From Flavobacterium psychrophilum (GTDB taxonomy: Bacteria > Bacteroidota > Bacteroidia > Flavobacteriales > Flavobacteriaceae): 35,917 nucleotides of DNA. Position numbers and translations under genes: made by a program. Positions 31,939 to 35,917 of the stretch are shown piece by piece; the stretch's first letter is position 1, and each line of letters opens with the position of its first letter. Under the pieces are notes generated by a model. That model was not told where the DNA came from and did not search any database. It saw only the letters and a program-made list of their open reading frames with translations. The stretch covers positions 1 to 35,917 of the forward strand of contig CAMAQD010000028.1 of assembly GCA_945860385.1 (NCBI GenBank), in the 5' to 3' direction.

Positions 31939-32595
31939 ATGATTGATTTAGACTATCTCACTTTTCTTGAAAACATTCTTACCGATAATAGAAAAGCCAA
32001 GTTTCTGAAAGTGTTAGAAAACAGAACCAAACATTTTACAGTAGTTGTTGAGGATGTTTTTCAAATGCACAATGCCAGTGCCGTGATGCGCAGTTGCGAG
32101 GTTTTTGGTATTCAGGAATTAAACGTTATTGAAGAACGTTACGGCAAAAGCATCGATAAGGAAATTGCGATGGGTGCGCAGAAATGGGTTGATATTAACA
32201 AATTTGATAATGTCTCCAATTGTGTTGAAACTTTGAAAAACAAAGGCTACCAAATTATTGCCACCACGCCACACGAAAATGATTGTTTGTTGGATGATTT
32301 TGACATTTCGAAACCTAGCGCTTTATTTTTTGGTACAGAAAGGGATGGATTATCACAAGAAGTTTTACAAAAAGCTGATGGTTTTCTTAAAATTCCGATG
32401 GCTGGTTTTACCGAAAGTTTGAATATTTCGGTTTCCGCGGCGATAATTATTCAAAACCTCACTAACAGATTGCGTCAATCAGAAATAGATTGGCATTTGA
32501 CAGAGGAAGAAATTTTGGAAAAGCGCTTAGCTTGGGCGCGAAGTTCGATTAAAGATATTAAGAGAATTGAGGCAAGGTATTTTTCAGAGTCATAA
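31939..32595 (+). CDS. SpoU/TrmH-family RNA 2'-O-methyltransferase
   Basis: The 218-residue protein starts MIDLDYLTFLENILTDNRKA and has the SPOUT (knotted) methyltransferase motifs: DVFQMHNASAVMRSCEVFGI (motif 1), FFGTERDGLSQEVLQKADGF (motif 2) and IPMAGFTESLNISVSAAIII (motif 3). The layout and length resemble TrmH, which methylates G18 in tRNA, but other RNA targets are possible. It is divergent from the sirtuin. Confidence 0.9.
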   Translation: MIDLDYLTFLENILTDNRKAKFLKVLENRTKHFTVVVEDVFQMHNASAVMRSCEVFGIQELNVIEERYGKSIDKEIAMGAQKWVDINKFDNVSNCVETLKNKGYQIIATTPHENDCLLDDFDISKPSALFFGTERDGLSQEVLQKADGFLKIPMAGFTESLNISVSAAIIIQNLTNRLRQSEIDWHLTEEEILEKRLAWARSSIKDIKRIEARYFSES

Positions 32596-32686
32596 CTATA
32601 CCCACTACTTCAGCGGTTTTCTATCGATAAAATACATTGAGCTTGTTATTTATAGAGTATTTTATCCTTTAAACGATTTTAATATT

Positions 32687-32713
32687 TTGTTCAAGACATA
32701 GTCTATAGATTTG
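32687..32713 (+). promoter_or_regulatory. Probable promoter of the 32739 gene
   Basis: TTG at 32687-32689 and TAGATTTG at 32706-32713 are separated by 16 bases. The ATG is 25 bases after the box. Confidence 0.5.
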
Positions 32714-32738
32714 TACTGTAACTATAAAATATAGTATA

Positions 32739-33125
32739 ATGAATTCTAAAAATATTTTTAGTAAATCTTATCGACAAGATTATTTTGATGGATATTCAAA
32801 TGGTCAAAATCCGTTTTTGCTTATTGACAGGAAGAAAAGCAGTGTAGCTTACATTTCTGGATTTAATTCAGGAAGAATGGATTATGAGGAAATGAATGGG
32901 CAGATTTCAAAAGGAATTCCTAAAAGATTTGTTACCATTAAAGTTTTAGAAGAATTTCTTTTGTCGGGTTTACTTGGTTTGGATATTGAAGAAATTGGCG
33001 ATTACACTACTTATCAACTCAATGTCATTTCGAAATGGTATCAGAGTGGAATTGAAAAATACGATCCAAGTCATAGTACCTACCTTTTCGAAGTTCTTGA
33101 GGATAAAGGAATCCAAGTAGATTAG
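32739..33125 (+). CDS. Unknown protein with a duplicated Y-x-x-G-aromatic-x-x-G motif
   Basis: The 128-residue cytoplasmic protein contains two similar motifs near its N-terminus, YFDGYSNG (15-22) and YISGFNSG (38-45), joined by a basic linker with NPF and DRKKS. This layout loosely recalls ribosome modulation factor, whose short sequence also has paired glycine-aromatic turns around a CPY segment. The similarity is only a pattern, not an assignment. The C-terminal half is helical (KRFVTIKVLEEFLLSGLLGL). It has its own probable promoter and no clear partner genes. Confidence 0.75.
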   Translation: MNSKNIFSKSYRQDYFDGYSNGQNPFLLIDRKKSSVAYISGFNSGRMDYEEMNGQISKGIPKRFVTIKVLEEFLLSGLLGLDIEEIGDYTTYQLNVISKWYQSGIEKYDPSHSTYLFEVLEDKGIQVD

Positions 33126-33173
33126 ATTTTTTTAAGTTAATAGTCAAACTACTTTTTGACTAAATGTTATAAA

Positions 33174-33941
33174 CTATTTCCTTTTCAGAATTTTATATTC
33201 TTCGTAGCATGAACTAATGGCATCCAGAATTTGGAGATCGTTGGCGGTTTTTACAAAGGATTCGGAATAATTACAACGTTCCAGAATTTCAGCAATTTCT
33301 TTTTTATCTACTCCTAAAAGTGCCGCAATAGTTTCTCGATCATACTTTGTTTCTAGCAGATTTCGAACAGTGTCGTCCTTTTTCATTTCTCTCAACCTTT
33401 TTAGTTCCGTTGGTTTTTTGCCAAAGAAATTATAAAGTGCATCAGCGGGATTAAAGATAGAACCCATTACTTTTCCAAACGCATTTGGTGAGTATTCACC
33501 TGCTTCGTAGCCTTCTGTTAAACCTGAAATGCTATAGCGATAATTTTCTTTTACAGGAATCAATTTAGAATCGACTTCAATATAACCTGTTAAATTATAA
33601 CGTCCTACCACTACTTCTTCAAGTGCATACGCTTTTTCGGTAAGTTGAATTTTAGTAGTTTTGGTTTTTACCCAATCGTTTGTAACTCTGACTCTCAAAG
33701 ATTGGAAACCTATAATGGTAATGTGCAGCGTATCATTTACGGAAACGGCCATTTCAAAGTTGCCTTTTTCATCGGTAGTTGTCCCTCTTACTTTATTGAT
33801 GTTGATAATATTTACATTTGGTAAGGGGAATTTCGTGTTGTCATTGATAATAGTCCCAGTAACGGTTTGGGCTGGTTCAATAACTTGTGCGAAAGTTGTT
33901 GAGGCGAGTATTAAAAAAAAGAAAACTACAAAATATTTCAT
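33174..33941 (-). CDS. Secreted carboxypeptidase-regulatory-like domain protein
   Basis: The 255-residue protein has a signal peptide (MKYFVVFFFLILASTTFA) and then a beta-sandwich domain of the CarboxypepD_reg-like type: VTGTIINDNTKFPLPNVNII, TTTDEKGNFEMAVSVNDTLH and FQSLRVRV, ending ALEEVVVG. TonB-dependent receptors of Bacteroidota often begin with this domain, but here no barrel follows. Instead there is a helical C-terminal region (about 160-255) containing KPTELKRLREMKKDDTVRNL. It is probably periplasmic. Function unknown. Confidence 0.85.
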   Translation of the reverse strand: MKYFVVFFFLILASTTFAQVIEPAQTVTGTIINDNTKFPLPNVNIININKVRGTTTDEKGNFEMAVSVNDTLHITIIGFQSLRVRVTNDWVKTKTTKIQLTEKAYALEEVVVGRYNLTGYIEVDSKLIPVKENYRYSISGLTEGYEAGEYSPNAFGKVMGSIFNPADALYNFFGKKPTELKRLREMKKDDTVRNLLETKYDRETIAALLGVDKKEIAEILERCNYSESFVKTANDLQILDAISSCYEEYKILKRK

Positions 33942-34027
33942 AAACTGATTTAAAACTTTAAAAGTAATAAAACGGGATTAAATATTTTGTAGTTTCAGTA
34001 TAATTATAAGAAAATTAACAAAATGTG

Positions 34028-35917
34028 TTAACTTCTTCTTGGTCTTCTTTCTCTTGGCGTGTCACCAAAGCTTTCAGAACGTCTCGCTGGTCTTTCTGAA
34101 GAACCACCTTCACGTCGCGGAGCTGCATCAGAAGATCTTGGGCTTCTCTCAGAGAAACCGCTAGTTCTAGGAGCTGATGCGCTTCTTGGTCCAAAACCAC
34201 CTTCTCTAGGTGCAGAACTTCTGTCGCTTCTAAATCCGCCACCAGAGCCACCAGAGCCTTCGCGTCTTGGTGCAAAGTTTCCTTCTCTTCTTGGAGCTGA
34301 ACTTCTTTCGCCACCTGAACGTCCTCCGCCGAAACCACCAGAACTTCTTCCGTTGTGATCGCGTCTTCCGCCACCGTCGTTTTTAGAAATTTCAACATTG
34401 ATACGACGTCCTTCTAATTGTACATTGTTCAATATTTCCATTACTTTATCCGTATGTTCCGGGTCTGTGTTAAAGAAAGAGAAACCTTCTTTTACATCTA
34501 CCTTGAAAACATCATCACGACCAAGGTCTAAGGTTTCTTTTAAATAATCTTTCAAGGACATCCAGTCGAAATTGTCTCTTGAACCAATGTTTACAAAGTA
34601 TCTTGTAGCACCACCATTGTTATTTTCTCTTGATTCACCGTCTCTGTCATCACGTTCTCTTCTTTCAGAACCTGAAGATTGAGAAGAAATATCTCTAGTT
34701 TTCTTGTAATAATTGATGAAACGATTAAATTCAACCGAAACCATTTTCTTAATCAATTCTTCTTTCGACAATCCTTCTAATACATTGTTGATTGCTGGAA
34801 GATAGTTGTCAATTTCGTGATCAACTTCAGTGTCTTTAATTTTAGTTGCTAAGTGCAATAACTGAATTTCGCAGATTTCGATTCCTGATGGAATTGTTTT
34901 TTCTTCGAATTTCTGTTTGATGATTCTTTCGATAGCCGAAATCTTGCGGATTTCACTTTTAGTTACTATAACTATAGATGTTCCCAGTTTTCCAGCACGA
35001 CCTGTACGGCCTGAACGGTGAGTGTAGGTTTCTATTTCGTCTGGTAATTGGTAATTTACTACGTGAGTAATATTATCAACATCAATTCCACGAGCAGCAA
35101 CATCAGTAGCTACAAGCATTTGGATTTGACGACCTCTAAATGATTTCATAACCCCGTCACGTTGCGCTTGAGATAAATCTCCGTGCAAAGCGGCTGCGCT
35201 GTATCCGTCTTCAATTAATTTTTCGGCAACAGCTTGTGTATCGCGTTTGGTTCTACAAAAAACTACTGAGAAAATGTCTGGATTAGCATCAGCCAATCTT
35301 TTTAAAGCTTCGTAACGGTCACGGGCATTTACTAAGTAAAATTCATGTGAAACCGTTGCTGAACCTGAATTTTTAGCACCAACAGTAATTTCTACCGGAT
35401 TGTGCATAAATTGTTTTGCAATTCGGGCTACTTCTTGCGGCATAGTAGCCGAGAATAACCAAGTGCTTTTTTCGTCTGGCGTAGTCGAAAGGATGTTTAC
35501 GATGTCTTCATAGAAACCCATATTCAACATTTCGTCTGCTTCGTCAAGAATACAGTAATTAATTTGAGTAATGTTTACCAATCCTCTGTTAATCATGTCC
35601 TGCATTCTACCCGGAGTAGCCACAATAATTTGCGCACCTCTTTTGATGTCTCTAGCCTGTTCTGTAATACTCGCCCCACCATAAACAGCCACTACATTAA
35701 TACCTTTTTCGTATTTTGAGTAGTTTTTAATCTCGTTTGTAATCTGCAAACATAGTTCGCGGGTAGGTGATAAAATTAACGCCTGTGTATTTCTGTTGTT
35801 GGCATCAATTTTTTGAATGACTGGAAAACCAAAAGCTGCCGTTTTCCCTGTCCCTGTCTGAGCCAACGCAACTAAATCTGTGTCTTGTTCCAATAATAGG
35901 GGAATCGCTTTCTCCTG
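34028..35917 (-). CDS. DEAD-box RNA helicase, partial (start beyond right edge)
   Basis: The visible 629 residues begin inside the Q motif (QEKAIPLLL) and run in the same frame to the window edge, so the true start lies outside. Motifs in order: AQTGTGKT (I), PTREL (Ia), TPGR (Ib), DEAD (II), SAT (III), TDVAARGID (V) and HRSGRTGRAG (VI). A DbpA/CsdA-type RNA-binding domain follows (TRYFVNIGSRDNFDWMSLKD and later VEISKNDGG), then a long arginine-glycine-serine tail with repeated APRREG and GGGR units. This matches DeaD/CsdA-like helicases that act in ribosome assembly and RNA turnover, especially in cold. Confidence 0.95.
   Translation of the reverse strand, partial: QEKAIPLLLEQDTDLVALAQTGTGKTAAFGFPVIQKIDANNRNTQALILSPTRELCLQITNEIKNYSKYEKGINVVAVYGGASITEQARDIKRGAQIIVATPGRMQDMINRGLVNITQINYCILDEADEMLNMGFYEDIVNILSTTPDEKSTWLFSATMPQEVARIAKQFMHNPVEITVGAKNSGSATVSHEFYLVNARDRYEALKRLADANPDIFSVVFCRTKRDTQAVAEKLIEDGYSAAALHGDLSQAQRDGVMKSFRGRQIQMLVATDVAARGIDVDNITHVVNYQLPDEIETYTHRSGRTGRAGKLGTSIVIVTKSEIRKISAIERIIKQKFEEKTIPSGIEICEIQLLHLATKIKDTEVDHEIDNYLPAINNVLEGLSKEELIKKMVSVEFNRFINYYKKTRDISSQSSGSERRERDDRDGESRENNNGGATRYFVNIGSRDNFDWMSLKDYLKETLDLGRDDVFKVDVKEGFSFFNTDPEHTDKVMEILNNVQLEGRRINVEISKNDGGGRRDHNGRSSGGFGGGRSGGERSSAPRREGNFAPRREGSGGSGGGFRSDRSSAPREGGFGPRSASAPRTSGFSERSPRSSDAAPRREGGSSERPARRSESFGDTPRERRPRRS

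Noticed and set aside
34015..34398. Overlapping reading frames on both strands in the helicase tail (also 34059-34358)
   Set aside because: They are shadows of the arginine-glycine-serine-rich low-complexity C-terminus of the DEAD-box helicase; the compositions are repetitive and lack any domain.

Overview
This window looks like chromosomal DNA from a Flavobacterium-type bacterium (Bacteroidota, Flavobacteriaceae). It is AT-rich, and no gene start depends on a visible Shine-Dalgarno sequence. Many genes are preceded by the Bacteroidota -7 promoter box TAnnTTTG, usually very close to the start codon. Further support comes from the DUF4295 mini-protein behind rpmB-rpmG, glutamine synthetase type III beside a type II enzyme, a long PurM, DUF5723 and carboxypeptidase-regulatory-like outer-membrane families, and many lipoproteins.

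Layout. 1-2111: rpmB, rpmG and the DUF4295 gene, a terminator, then ftsY and a small GTG-start membrane protein. 2113-5438: a serine-hydrolase lipoprotein, a small lipoprotein overlapping a DUF721 gene, a DUF1543 gene and another lipoprotein. 5494-9984: a TerC-family membrane protein, then two divergent glutamine synthetases; the type II gene carries one in-frame stop and the type III gene is intact. 10173-12915: purM, a conserved unknown, a GNAT acetyltransferase and a YegP-like (DUF1508) gene. 13021-15196 (minus): lipoprotein, kdsA, beta-barrel-like protein. 15350-16323: a split YeeE/YedE sulfur-transport pair. 16401-18188 (minus): prmA, a second methyltransferase, clpS. 18383-22281: pyrD, HMG-CoA lyase, and a translationally coupled lipoprotein and DUF5723 pair. 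22288-28746: a divergent P-type ATPase, guaB and a CPA2 antiporter with RCK_C domains. 28877-31832 (minus): polysaccharide deacetylase, purB, sirtuin. 31939-33941: a TrmH-like methyltransferase, an unknown protein, and a carboxypeptidase-regulatory-like protein. 34028-35917: a DEAD-box helicase cut by the right edge.

Most of the content is housekeeping: ribosome and SRP function, purine synthesis (purM, purB, guaB), pyrimidine synthesis (pyrD), Kdo/LPS synthesis (kdsA), glutamine synthesis and ion transport. I saw no rRNA, tRNA, CRISPR array, prophage or insertion sequence, and no gene-free stretch longer than 300 bases.

The points most worth a second look are these. The type II glutamine synthetase has a single nonsense codon. 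A three-copy interspersed element of about 78 bp shows compensatory base changes in its stems. The sirtuin lacks zinc-site cysteines. The P-type ATPase has lost most canonical calcium ligands. HMG-CoA lyase may be read from a leaderless mRNA. A heptanucleotide tandem repeat lies directly upstream of the purB promoter. I did not find a convincing new multi-gene system.
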